Of a DNA stretch of 64,000 bases, positions 28,457-39,373 are shown piece after piece. The stretch comes from Corydoras sp. C115 (taxonomy: Eukaryota; Chordata; Actinopteri; Siluriformes; Callichthyidae), in assembly GCA_019802505.1 (NCBI GenBank), contig JAFMOC010000310.1, positions 611,001-675,000 on the forward strand, read 5' to 3'. Both the position numbers and the translations under genes were made by a program. Below the pieces are notes generated by a model. The model was not told where the DNA came from and did not search any database. It worked only from the letters and a program-made list of their open reading frames with translations. The number at the start of each line of letters is the position of its first letter. Position 1 is the first letter of the stretch.

Positions 28457-30488
28457 CCTTCCGCTTTATCCTCTACTAGGGACGCGGGGCAGTTCCCCTT
28501 GCCCATCCAGGGGAGAACATTTCGGGCACTGGGCAGATACACCCAGGACAAGACGCCAATCTATCACTGGACACACACTCTATATGGGGCAAATTAAAGC
28601 ATTCAATTCACCTTGATGCCATGCTTTGTGAAGTGTGTGAGGAAACCCGAGAACCCGGAGGAAACCCAAACAGACACGGGGAGAACATGGTAACTTCAAC
28701 CATATTGGGATTTGAACCTGGATCCCCAGCACTGAGAGGAGAACGGGTTAACCACCAAGCCTTTGGCTTAATTTTCTAGTAGGGTCCCGGAGAGGGAGAC
28801 AGACACACTCTATATGGGGCAATTTGGAGCACCCAGTTGACCGGAGAACCCGGAGGAAACCCACGCGGACAAGGGGAGAACATGGAAACTCCACCCATAT
28901 TGGGAATCGAACCTGGATCCCTAGCGCTGAGAGGAAAACATGCCAACCACTAAGCCTTCCGCTTTATCCTCTACTAGGGACGCAGGGCAGTTCCCCATGC
29001 CCATCCAGGGGAGAACATTTCGGGCACTGGGCAGATACACCCAGGACAAGACGCCAATCTATCACTGGACACACACTCTATATGGGGCAAATTAAAGCAT
29101 TCAATTCACCTTGATTCCATGCTTTGTGAAGTGTGTGAGGAAACCCGAGAACCCGGAGGAAACCCAAACAGACACGGGGAGAACATGGTAACTTCAACCA
29201 TATTGGGATTTGAACCTGGATCCCCAGCACTGAGAGGAGAACGGGTTAACCACCAAGCCTTTGGCTTAATTTTCTAGTAGGGTCCCGGAGAGGGAGACAG
29301 ACACAGTCTATATGGGGCAATTTGGAGCACCCAGTTGACCGGAGAACCCGGAGGAAACCCACGCGGACAAGGGGAGAACATGGAAACTCCACCCATATTG
29401 GGATTCGAACCTGGATCCCTAGCGCTGAGAGGAAAACATGCCAACCACTAAGCCTTCCGCTTTATCCTCTACTAGGGACGCGGGGCAGTTCCCCATGCCC
29501 ATCCAGGGGAGAACATTTCGGGCACTGGGCAGATACACCCAGGACAAGACGCCAATCTATCACTGGACACACACTCACTCACCCAGACACACACTCTATA
29601 TGGGGCAAATTAAAGCATTCAATTCACCTTGATGCCATGCTTTGTGAACTGTGTGAGGAAACCCGAGAACCCGGAGGAAACCCAAACAGACACGGGGAGA
29701 ACATGGTAACTCCAACCATATTGGGATTTGAATCTGGATCCCCAGCACTGAGAGGAGAACGGGTTAACCACCAAGCCTTTGGCTTAATTTTCTAGTAGGG
29801 TCCCGGAGAGGGAGACAGACACAGTCTATATGGGGCAATTTGGAGCACCCAGTTGACCGGAGAACCCGGAGGAAACCCACGCGGACAAGGGGAGAACATG
29901 GAAACTCCACCCATATTGGGAATCGAACCTGGATCCCTAGCGCTGAGAGGAAAACATGCCAACCACTAAGCCTTCCGCTTTATCCTCTACTAGGGACGCG
30001 GGGCAGTTCCCCATGCCCATCCAGGGGAGAACATTTCGGGCACTGGGCAGATACACCCAGGACAAGACGCCAATCTATCACTGGACACACACTCACTCAC
30101 CCAGACACACACTCTATATGGGGCAAATTAGAGCATTCAATTCACCCTAATGCCATGCTTTGTAAACTGTGTGAGGAAACCCGAGAACCCGGAGGAAACC
30201 CAAACAGACACGGGGAGAACATGGTAACTCCACCCATATTGGGATTTGAACCTGGATCCCCAGCACTGAGAGGAGAACGGGTTAACCACCAAGCCTTTGG
30301 CTTAATTTTCTAGTAGGGTCCCGGAGAGGGAGACAGACACACTCTATATGGAGCAATTTGGAGCACTCAGTTGACCGGACAACCCGGAGGAAACCCACAC
30401 GGACAAGGGGAGAACATGGAAACTCCACCCAGATTGGGATTCGAACCTGGATCCATAGCGCTGAGAGGAAAACGTGCCAACCACTAAG
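28457..30488 (-). repeat. SINE-derived tandem array, 4 units of 498/498/518/518 bp
   Basis: Units start with CCTTCCGCTTTATCCTCTAC at 28457, 28955, 29453 and 29971. Each unit is a fused pair of partial SINEs joined through CTTAATTTTCTAGTAGGGTC. Units 1-2 lack a 20-bp ACTCACTCACCCAGACACAC segment kept in units 3-4. Units are almost identical to each other, much more so than dispersed SINE copies. Repeated open frames (157 codons) are by-products. Confidence 0.92.
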
Positions 30489-31100
30489 CCACTAATTTGA
30501 TTTGAAGTTTAAATGGAGTGAGTTCCTTATCTGAATGGATGGGAGATGGATATAACTCCACCTCTCACTCAGCGAGTAATTATACGACTGCGATCTTTTT
30601 TTTTTTATTTCATTGGATTTCGTCATTTTCAGTGAAACCTTCTGTGAACATGTTCTACCCTTTGATCTTCGCAGGTAGGTGAAGAGGTTGAAGAACCAAA
30701 CAGCATTTTCGAGCAGAACCTCGACACCAGCAGCTCGGCTTCTGAAGCCATCCCTCCCAAACGGCCTGCCGTGTCCCGGGAATCAGAAGAACGTCAGGAA
30801 CCGGAACAAACAGACGTGATGGGGGTATGATGTAACGGACGAAACTGCCATCCGTCCACCAACGAGGAGACAAAATATGAAATCCATGATTAATGTGGAT
30901 TGTTAAGCTGCTCCTCACGTCAGGCCACTTTGTTCTGTTTGGAATGGAAGGTGAGGAAACGAGTAGAAAACACCGTGTCTCAGCAGGGGGCACTCCTGCC
31001 TCCGGTCTCAGGTTCGGTTTCCTGGGTGTTCCCAGGTGGGGCAAGTGGTAGATTTTCTCTGAGATTATTTTTCAGACCTATTATTCTGACAACCTGGCGG
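30489..31100. other. Unique intergenic stretch
   Basis: A 129-codon reverse open frame lies here (30655-31044) but shows no domain and no start context; nothing else recognised. Confidence 0.45.
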
Positions 31101-31365
31101 CATGGTGGCGTAGTGATTAGCATGTTCTCCTCTCAGTGCTGGGGATTCCTGGTTCCAATCCCAATCTGGGTGGAGTTTCCATGTTCTCCCCGTGTCCACG
31201 TGGGTTTCCTCCGGGTTCTCCGGTTTCCTCCCACAGTCCAAAAACATGGATCAAGCTCAATTGAATTCTCCAAATTGCCCCATATAGAGTGTGTTGGATT
31301 CATCTATCCATCCATTATCTTCCGCTTTATCCTCTTCTAGGGTTGGGGGGGGGGGGGTCCCCATG
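31101..31365. repeat. SINE half-copies in inverted arrangement
   Basis: Forward 5' half 31101-31295, then reverse tail piece 31305-31365 ending in a G run. Confidence 0.8.
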
Positions 31366-31679
31366 TTCTACCTCGACGTCGTCAATCCACCTGTCAGGTG
31401 ACACAAGTGAGAATGGAAGGGTGGGAGCTACATTGCAACCAGAACCCTTATGGAATCTGGGAATTATGTAACTGTAATCACAATCCAGCTGTAAGTTATT
31501 ACCGAAAAACAGCCTCGGGGTACAAACATGGTTCCTCTGTGGACTCATTTCAAAAGCTTGATTTATTTCATTTGCTCTGCTGCATCATGGGAAAGCTGTT
31601 TCATTAAAAAGACTTCCCTTAAAAATGTTTTAAAATTATAGATTTGAAAGAAGCATGCATGTTTATGGCATCATTACTG

Positions 31680-31681
<2 letters not shown>

Positions 31682-31746
<65 letters not shown>
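31682..31746. repeat. CA microsatellite
   Basis: (AC)n of about 32 perfect units. Unique sequence on either side (31366-31681, 31747-31970) holds nothing recognised. Confidence 0.95.
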
Positions 31747-31748
<2 letters not shown>

Positions 31749-31972
31749 TCACATAAACTCTATACCCGTATTAGTGGTATTTCAGGAATAGCACAACAGC
31801 GCCCCCTATTGGGTACTGGTGATATTATTTGTTAATCTCTGTAATCTGGTGCAGTTGTGAGTGTTCAAACCCTGCCTATCCCAGTGTTTGGAAATGGAAC
31901 ATTGTTTTATGGTTTGTTCGCGTGGCATTGTGCCAACTGTGTCTGATTTTACCCAGTGTCTTCTGCATTAAA

Positions 31973-31989
31973 GACTACGTTTGAACCAG

Positions 31990-32056
<67 letters not shown>

Positions 32057-32108
32057 TGGGTCAAACGTATACACACACACACACACACACACATATATAT
32101 GAGTATAT

Positions 32109-32181
<73 letters not shown>
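31973..32181. repeat. TA-cored inverted repeat and flanking TA/CA tracts
   Basis: ACGTTTGAACCAGTATA at 31977-31993 is mirrored by TATACTGGGTCAAACGTA at 32053-32070 around (TA)n. (CA)n then (TA)n up to 32180 follow. It resembles a tiny TA-rich MITE. Confidence 0.8.
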
Positions 32182-32464
32182 TCATCCATCCATCCATCTC
32201 ATCCATCCAGGGGAGAACAGTTTGGGCCATGACAGGACACCAATCTATCACAGGATACTCACACACTCATACAGACACACTCTATATGGGGCAATTTGGA
32301 GCACTCAATTGATCCATGGTTTTGGACTGTGGGAGAAAACCAGAGAACCCAGAGGAAACCCATGCGGACACGGGGAGAACATGGAAACTCCACCCAGATG
32401 GGGATTCGAACCATAAATCCCTAGCGCTGAGAGGAGAACATGCCAACCACTAAGCCACTGTGCC

Positions 32465-32467
<3 letters not shown>
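32182..32467 (-). repeat. SINE copy
   Basis: Reverse; lacks part of the tail. Head CCACTGTGCCGCC abuts (TA)n. Confidence 0.85.

Positions 32468-32532
<65 letters not shown>
32467..32532. repeat. TA microsatellite left of Tc1 element
   Basis: (TA)n of about 32 units, ending at the TA target of the following element. Confidence 0.95.
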
Positions 32533-32535
<3 letters not shown>

Positions 32536-34150
32536 TTGTGATCAAATTTATTCAACCCCCAATGCTGCGAAGGGTTTTATGGAATTCAGTGCACATTTGT
32601 AATTGTGTTCATAATGAAATCTTACAAGGACTTGTTAAAGAACTAAATGCAACTAAGATAGCATCAATTGTTTTTGTCATAAAGTATTAAATGGCCTTTT
32701 TGTGATTTCTTCATTGACACAATTATTCAACCCCTTTACAACTACCACTCATAAGAACAGAGGTTCATTCCAGTGTTTTCAATCAGGTATTGAAAACACC
32801 TGTGGATGTCAACGAGCAGCAATCAAGCATGATAAGCACCAATTAGGCAGATTTAAAAGGACTGTGATACTCAGCTCCTTCTAGACATCTACTGGTGTGT
32901 TTACAAGCATGGTGAAGGCAAGAGAATGGTCCCAGAAGACAAGAGAAGAGGTTATTGCTCTTCACAAGAATGGCAATGGATATAAAAAAGATTGCGAAGT
33001 TGTTAAATATTCCAAGAGACACTATCGGAAGTATCATTCGCAAGTTCAAGTTAAAGGGCACAGTGGAAACGTTACCTGGTTGTGGCAGAAAGAAGATCCT
33101 GACCGCGACTGCTGTGCGCTACCTGAAGCGTAATGTGGAGAAAAATCCCCGCGTGACTGCTAAGGAACTGAAAAAAGACCTGTCAGATGTGGGCACTGAA
33201 GTTTCAGCTCAGACAATAAGGCGCGCACTGCATAACGAAGACCTCCATGCCAGAAATCCCAGGCGCACCCCCTTGCTGACTCCAAAGAACAAGAAAAGTC
33301 GACTGCAGTATGCCAAAAGTCATGTGGACAAGCCACAAAGGTTTGGGGACAGTGTACTGTGGTCAGATGAAACTAAATTAGAACTGTTTGGGACAATGGA
33401 CCAGCGCTATGTTTGGAGGAGGAAGAACCAGGCTTATGAACAAAAGAACACCTTGCCTACTGTGAAGCATGGCGGGGGGTCAATTATGCTTTGGGGCTGT
33501 TTTGCTTCTAATGGTACAGGAAAGCTTCAACGTGTGCAGGGTACCATGAATTCCCTTCAGTACCAGGAGATCTTGGAGGAAAATGTGATGGAGTCAGTCA
33601 CAAACCTGCGGCTTGGGAGACGTTGGACCTTCCAACAGGACAATGATCCGAAGCACACATCCAAGTCCACTAGAGCATGGTTGAACATGAAAGGCTGGAA
33701 CATTCTAGAGTGGCCATCGCAATCACCAGACTTAAATCCAATTGAGAACCTCTGGTGGGACCTAAAGAAGGCAGTTGCAGTGCGCAAGCCTAAGAATATG
33801 ACTGAACTGGAGGCTTTTGCCCATGAAGAATGGGCTAAGATACCCATAGGTCGCTGCAAGACACTTGTGTCAAGCTATGCTTCACGCTTGAAAGCTGTCA
33901 TAACTGGAAAAGGATGTTGTACTAAGTACTGAAAAATAATGTCACTAGGGGGTTGAATAAAACTGATAATGATGTGAGCACAGTAAAGACATTTGTGGTT
34001 ATTCCATCATAAATATTATGTTATATTTGTCTAATTTATAAGTGCCTCTTTGATATAATTGTAAATAAGATGACTGAAATGATCCAAATCAATGTCAAAC
34101 TGGCCAAACACTTTATTTCAGTGGGGGTTGAATAAATTTGATCACAACTG
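32533..34150 (+). mobile_element. Tc1-like transposon, near full length (1.6 kb)
   Basis: Left end CAGTTGTGATCAAATTTATT and right end AATAAATTTGATCACAACTG are mirrored, flanked by TA on both sides. Length and coding organisation match an autonomous Tc1 element. Right flank continues TATATATTC. Confidence 0.95.
32909..33932 (+). pseudogene. Tc1 transposase with a single frameshift
   Basis: About 340 codons from an ATG at 32909 to TGA at 33930-33932. The first ~27 codons are in one frame and the remainder (open from 32955) in another. The break is an extra A in the run at 32984-32989. After the break: paired-like HTH with IPRDTIGSIIRKFK, second HTH, then D in WSDETKLELFG, D in QQDNDPKHTS and E in SPDLNPIENLWWDLKK, all intact. 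No other stop is present, so decay is recent or the A run is a sequencing error. Confidence 0.9.
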
Positions 34151-34157
34151 TATATAT

Positions 34158-34509
34158 TCATTATTCATTATCTTCCGCTTTATCCTATATTAGGGTCGCG
34201 GGGGGGTTCCCCATGCCCATCCAGGGGAGAACATTTTGGGCGCTGGGCAGATACACCCAGGACAGTCCGCCAATCTATCGCTGGGCACACACTCACTCAC
34301 ACAGACACGCACACATACACACTCTATATGGGGCAATTTGGAGAACTCAATTGACTTGATCCATGTTTTTGGACTGTGGGAGGAAACCGGAGAACCCGAA
34401 GGAAACCCACGCAGACACGGGGAGAACATGGAAACTCCACCCAGATGGGGATTCGAACCGGGAATCCCTATTGCTGAGAGGCAAACGTGCTAACCACTAA
34501 GCCACCGTA
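34158..34509 (-). repeat. SINE copy, full length
   Basis: Reverse; intact A and B boxes on the minus strand. It starts 8 bp after the Tc1 element. Confidence 0.9.
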
Positions 34510-34557
34510 AGCCACCGTACTCCATTAAGCACATCCCAGTGTGAATTGAGTGTAGTT

Positions 34558-34795
34558 GCCATGATCTCTCTATGTCCATGTGGGTTTCCGCCAGGTTCTC
34601 CGCTTTTCCCCCTTTTTTAAAGACATGGATTCAAGGTAAACTGAATACTCTAAATTGCCCCATATAGAGTGTGTATGTGTGAGTGAGTTGCTGCCCAGTG
34701 ATAGATTGATGTCCTGTCCTGGATGTATCTTCCCTGGGCCCGATTTTTTGGGCCCGTTTTTCACTGGATGGGCATAGGGAACCTCCACGTCACCT
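34558..34795 (+). repeat. Diverged SINE, headless
   Basis: From CTATGTCCATGTGGGTTTCC to GATGGGCATAGGGAACC, with an inserted 20-bp near-palindrome GGGCCCGATTTTTTGGGCCC at about 34736-34755. Confidence 0.7.
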
Positions 34796-34799
34796 AAAT

Positions 34800-35330
34800 A
34801 TAAGTTTCCCCTGCACAAATAGCACTACTCACACTCTCCACCACTGGTGCTACTGCTCAAACCACCCAGAACCACGTAGAACCACATGGAGATGGTGACA
34901 TCATGAACCATGTCTTGGTGGTTGTATAGAGTATATAAACCTCCACAGGCTCCTGAAGCATAAGGAATTAAATGTTGTGTGGAGCAACAGGGTGGATTTT
35001 GTAGGGAACAGACGCCCACACAAACTTTTGCTGTAATTTGTAAATTCTACTGTGTTTGTAATGATTGTTAATCCACCCTGTGGTTCTACTAAATGTGTAG
35101 TTCTTCGGTAAACGTTCTTATTTTTGACCTATGTAGTCAACGTGATGAGTTCAGTGCTCTGTGGGAGGCGCACCATCTGTTGCAAGACTCAAATTAAATA
35201 AAAAAAAAACTTAATAAGTTTAGTGTTAACGCCACGCGGCTTTCACCCTGAATCTAGAACAGTAGTATCTATTACGCTGAACCCTGTGTATAATCTAAAG
35301 GTTATATAAGAAGTCCTACATTTGGATTTG
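34800..35330. other. Unique intergenic stretch
   Basis: No gene recognised. Confidence 0.5.
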
Positions 35331-35344
35331 CATTTTGGGATTGC

Positions 35345-36690
35345 TTCATTTGGGAGACGCTTTTATCCTAAGCGACTTACAAGTATCCCAACTTCATGGT
35401 TGGTGTGAGAACAAAGGGTTAGACGTTGGCGCCAGCATCCCTGGAGCAATGAGGGTTAAGGGTCTTGCCAAAGGCCCCACATTGGGAATGTCAGTGGACC
35501 TGGGATCCTGGAAACACATGGTACCAGGATGCCCTATGGGAGACAATGTGATGCGTTGGGCAACGTTCTCCTGGGAACCTTGTGTCCTAACACATTGACA
35601 CCTCCACCATGGTCACCCTCTTATGGAAACAGTCTTCCTGATTGAGGTGTCCTCCTTCAGCAGGATGATGCTCCTGACACCCAACATGGTTGCTGATGGT
35701 TTGAGGAGAACAATGAACAATTTTAGGTGTTGGCTTCACCTCCAAGTTCTCCAGATCTCAATCTAATCCAGCATCTGTGGGAAGTACTGGATGAGGTTTG
35801 AAGCCGAGCCAGTGGAGGTATCTGGGTATCAGGCAAAGAGATGCTTTTATCCTAAGCGACTTACAAGACTCCCAACTTGAGAAAACATGGTTGGGTGTTG
35901 GCCACAGCATTCCTGGAGCAATGAGAGTTAAGGGTCTTGCTCAAGGACCCACATTGAAACATCATTGGACCTGGGATCCTGGAAACACATGGTACCAGGA
36001 TGCACTATGGGAGACGATTTGATGCATTGGGCAACATTTACCCTTTAATGGTCTTGGTCTTCCTAATTGTGACAGCAGAATGATGCTCCTACCATGCTTC
36101 TTGGATGGTCCATATTTGGCTCCAAGTATTTAAGTCTTGCTGGACTATTTAAGACCAAGGTTTTGAAATGAAATGTTACAGTTGAACATTATTACCTGAG
36201 CATCGTTACAGACCATGGTCACCCTTTTATGATCACGGACTTCCTAATGGTGATTTCCTCTTGCAGCAGGATAATGCTCCAGCCACCCAAATCTACTTTG
36301 GTCCATATTTGGCTCCAAGTATTTAGGTCTTGCTGGACTATTTAAGACCCTGGTGTTCAAATGAAATATTACAGTTGGTCCTCCTGATGATGTCCTCTTG
36401 CAGCAGGATGATGCTCCTGCAACCCAACATGCTTCTTGGATGGTTTGAGAAGAACAACAACCATTTTTAGGTTTGAAGCCAAGCCAGTGGAGGTATCTGG
36501 GTATCCGGCAAAGTGCACCATGACCAGGTACATGCTTCCCTCAGTAATTATTTAATTGGGTTACTGACACTCCTCCCAATTGTACTTGTCCCTTGTACTT
36601 GGTCCATATTTGGCTCTGAGTATTTAGGTCTTGCTGGACTATTTAAGGCCCAGGTGTTGAAATGAAATGTTACAGTAAAACATTCTTACA
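35345..36690. repeat. Degenerate tandem repeat with transposase scraps
   Basis: GCTTTTATCCTAAGCGACTTACAA appears at about 35359 and 35842 as the start of two ~200-bp homologous blocks (shared CCTGGGATCCTGGAAACACA). GGTCCATATTTGGCTC-AGTA occurs three times (36107, 36300, 36602). Between them are repeated relics of a Tc1 transposase (see next entry). Confidence 0.75.
35608..36440 (+). pseudogene. Fragments of a Tc1-like transposase
   Basis: CAGCAGGATAATGCTCC (encoding QQDNAP) and close variants occur at about 35658, 36265 and 36403, two preceded by ACCATGGTCACCC-TTATG. These resemble the DHVHPFM and FQQDNA segments of the element at 51911-53130. CAGATCTCAATCTAATCCAG at 35752 resembles its PDLNPIEH segment. 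All are broken. Confidence 0.55.
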
Positions 36691-36699
36691 GGTTCTTAC

Positions 36700-37730
36700 G
36701 GGATCCCACAGTTTTAGATGCCGTTGTTCTAAAGATGCCGATGTTTTAAATAGCCTCGGATCGATGGGCTTCCTTTGACTAAGACCGCAACGATACGCCA
36801 AAGATCATCCTGATGTGTGCGTGGCTTTAATGGAAGTGTTAAACATATGCTGTTTACTTCCTCAGTTGACTTTAACAACGTCCTCACACCGATAAGCCAT
36901 TTAAGAATGGTGAAGTCTCAGCTCTGGTCTCATTTCAAATGCACTAGAACACCGAAGGTATTGAATGTAACCCGGCGAGTGGCCTTTAGAAATTCTAATT
37001 TTGCTTTAATTTGAACCACTGGGAGGTGATTTAATGAAAGCGCACAGGCTGCAGAATAGGTTCATAGGTGCCGTCATGTTATTAATATCCATTGGGCTTC
37101 GGCGGCGTGTGCTTCTCATCACTTCCCGTTAGGCCTTCGGTTTTTAAAAGTGACTCGGGGAAGAAAAGAAGTGGGAGTAATTGGAGCGAGCCCCGAGTGG
37201 AGGAGACAGTTGTTGACTTTAAGGGAAAGTGCCCGGGCGGCTGGGTCAGCCTGCTGCATAGACCGATTAATGAGGTAGAGTGTGTGAGGCCATGCTTAAT
37301 TTAACCGAGCCCTCCCCAGAGCATGGAGCCATTAACTGGCAAGACTGGACACGCCGCACACCCCGCCGCACACCCGGGCCCTGATGAGCGTGATGCGGCG
37401 GCGGCCTTACGGCAGGGAGTTGCATCGATTTAAGGATCGGAAGACCGAGGGGGAAGGCGGAGGCGTCTCGGCAATTGTGTGTTTTAATTCCACTAGCATC
37501 TTCAGCACCCCCAGCAGGCCAGAGCTGGAACTTTGCTGATTAAATCACTGCCACAGCGTGTTTACCTCGCTGAAGATACAAATCGGAGTAAACCAGCACA
37601 TGAAACAGAAAGATAAGACGGAAGAGATTTGCACCCCGACCGCAGTGATAGATTACACCTCCCACCTCATGCTGCTTTAAAGAGGAGCCTGAGGTGAAGA
37701 TTACAGCTGCAATAAAGAAGTGATCATAAA
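36700..37730. other. Repeat-poor island, possible conserved non-coding element
   Basis: About 1 kb of balanced, non-repetitive sequence with TTAATTTAA and ATTAA cores and CpG-bearing patches (37090-37500). No gene recognised. Confidence 0.35.
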
Positions 37731-37734
37731 CGGT

Positions 37735-38540
37735 TATGTACTGCAACGGGGTATGTACTGCACCATGGTATGTACTGCACTGTGGTATATACTGCACCAT
37801 GGTGTGTACTGCCCCGTAGTATATACTGCAGTGTGGTATGTACTACAGCATGGTAAGAATTGCACAGGGGTATACACTGCACTGTGGTTCGTACTGCACC
37901 GTTGTATGTACTGCCCTGTTATATGTACTGCGCCATGGTATGTACTGCCCCGTAGTATATACTGCACTGTGGTATGTACTGCATCGTGGTATGTACTGCA
38001 CCATAGTATGTACTACAGCATGGTTTGTACTGTTATGGGGTATGTATTGCACCGGGGTATGTACTGCACCATGGTATGTACTGTTCTGGGGTATACTCTG
38101 CACCGTGGTATGTACTGCACTGGGATATGTACTGTTCTGGGGTATACACTGCACTAGAGTATGTACTGCACCGGGGTATGTACTGCTCCATAGTATGTAC
38201 TGCAGCGTGGTTTGTACTGTTATGGGATTTGTACTGCACTGCGGTATACAATGCACCATGGTTCGTACTGTTGTGGGGTATACACTACACCGTGGTATGT
38301 ACTGCAACGTGGTATTTACTGCACTGGGGTATGTACTGCACCATGGTTTGTACTGTTCTGGGGTATACACTGCACTGTGACATGTACTGCACCATGGTAT
38401 GTACTGCACTGTGGTATATTTTGTAATGTGGTTCGTACTGTTCTGGGGTATACACTGCACCATGATTGTTTGTATACACTGCACCAGGGTATGTACTGCA
38501 CCGGGGTATACACTGCACTGTGATATGTTCTGCAATGCGT
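37735..38540. repeat. 17-bp minisatellite
   Basis: About 47 copies of GTATGTACTGCACCATG and variants. Because 17 is not a multiple of three and the unit lacks stops, five long open frames appear on both strands; none is a gene. Confidence 0.95.
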
Positions 38541-39370
38541 TAGTTTTACACTATTTATATTATATAAGTTCCTTAAGTTTCACATCATTGATTTACTTTG
38601 TGGTGGATGGTTCTCAACATTGCAATGACATTGACATGGTGGTGGTGTTTGTGTAGGTTACACTACAGCTACATCCTTTTGACATTTTGCTTGAGAACCC
38701 CAACATGAACCTCCACAAAAATGCCAAGCTCAAGCGACCGGCAGCTCTTTGGCTTGAACTCTCAACCCGCTCTCACTGATCCTGTTCTCCAGGTTCTAAT
38801 CCAGTACTTTCACATACAGTTTTTTCCCAGAGTCAGAAAGCTGGTGGTGTAATCTTCACGGCGCCTCAGTCGAATGACTCCGTTTTGAATCAAATACGTA
38901 TTTTATTGGACCAGGTTCCGTTTTCTTGCCATGAAATCCACATCTCAGCGTGATGGTGCGCTTGCTCGGTTCTCCCTCTCCCCTCAGCGCATTATCCTCT
39001 GCAGATTAGGACGGATGTCGGGGAGGAATGAGAGCGAGGGAAGAAAGCAGACGACTGAGACGCTGAGAAGGAGACGAAATTGAAGGCTTGTCTGGTGAAA
39101 TGCGAGGTGGGATCAGATACTAATCAGCCCCGAGGCCTTGAGCTAATTCGGAACGAGAGGTGAGTTCTTCCTCTGCCGGCTTTTATGAGTGCAGTCTGAA
39201 CAAACAGGAGTACATCTGTACAGCTGTGCTGAAGTGGGAAGAAGAGAGAACCTAACAATGTTCAACCACTTCAAAATAAATAAAAAGGTTTTTAGTCAAG
39301 TGTGGAAAATTAATCCCATTATAAAAGATGAGCTCCAGGGATAGGACCCAACTGCATGAGACAGGCCACT
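38541..39370. other. Unique intergenic stretch
   Basis: No gene recognised; purine-rich around 39000-39090. Confidence 0.45.
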
Positions 39371-39373
39371 ATG

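Noticed and set aside
28824..30313. Repeated 157-codon reading frames as a tandem gene family
   Set aside because: They lie on the antisense of SINE-derived units, include tRNA-head sequence, and have no domain.
30655..31044. 129-codon reverse frame
   Set aside because: No domain or start context; likely chance.
37735..38540. Open frames of 100-230 codons on both strands
   Set aside because: A 17-bp unit without stops keeps frames open; they encode the same 17-residue repeat in several frames.
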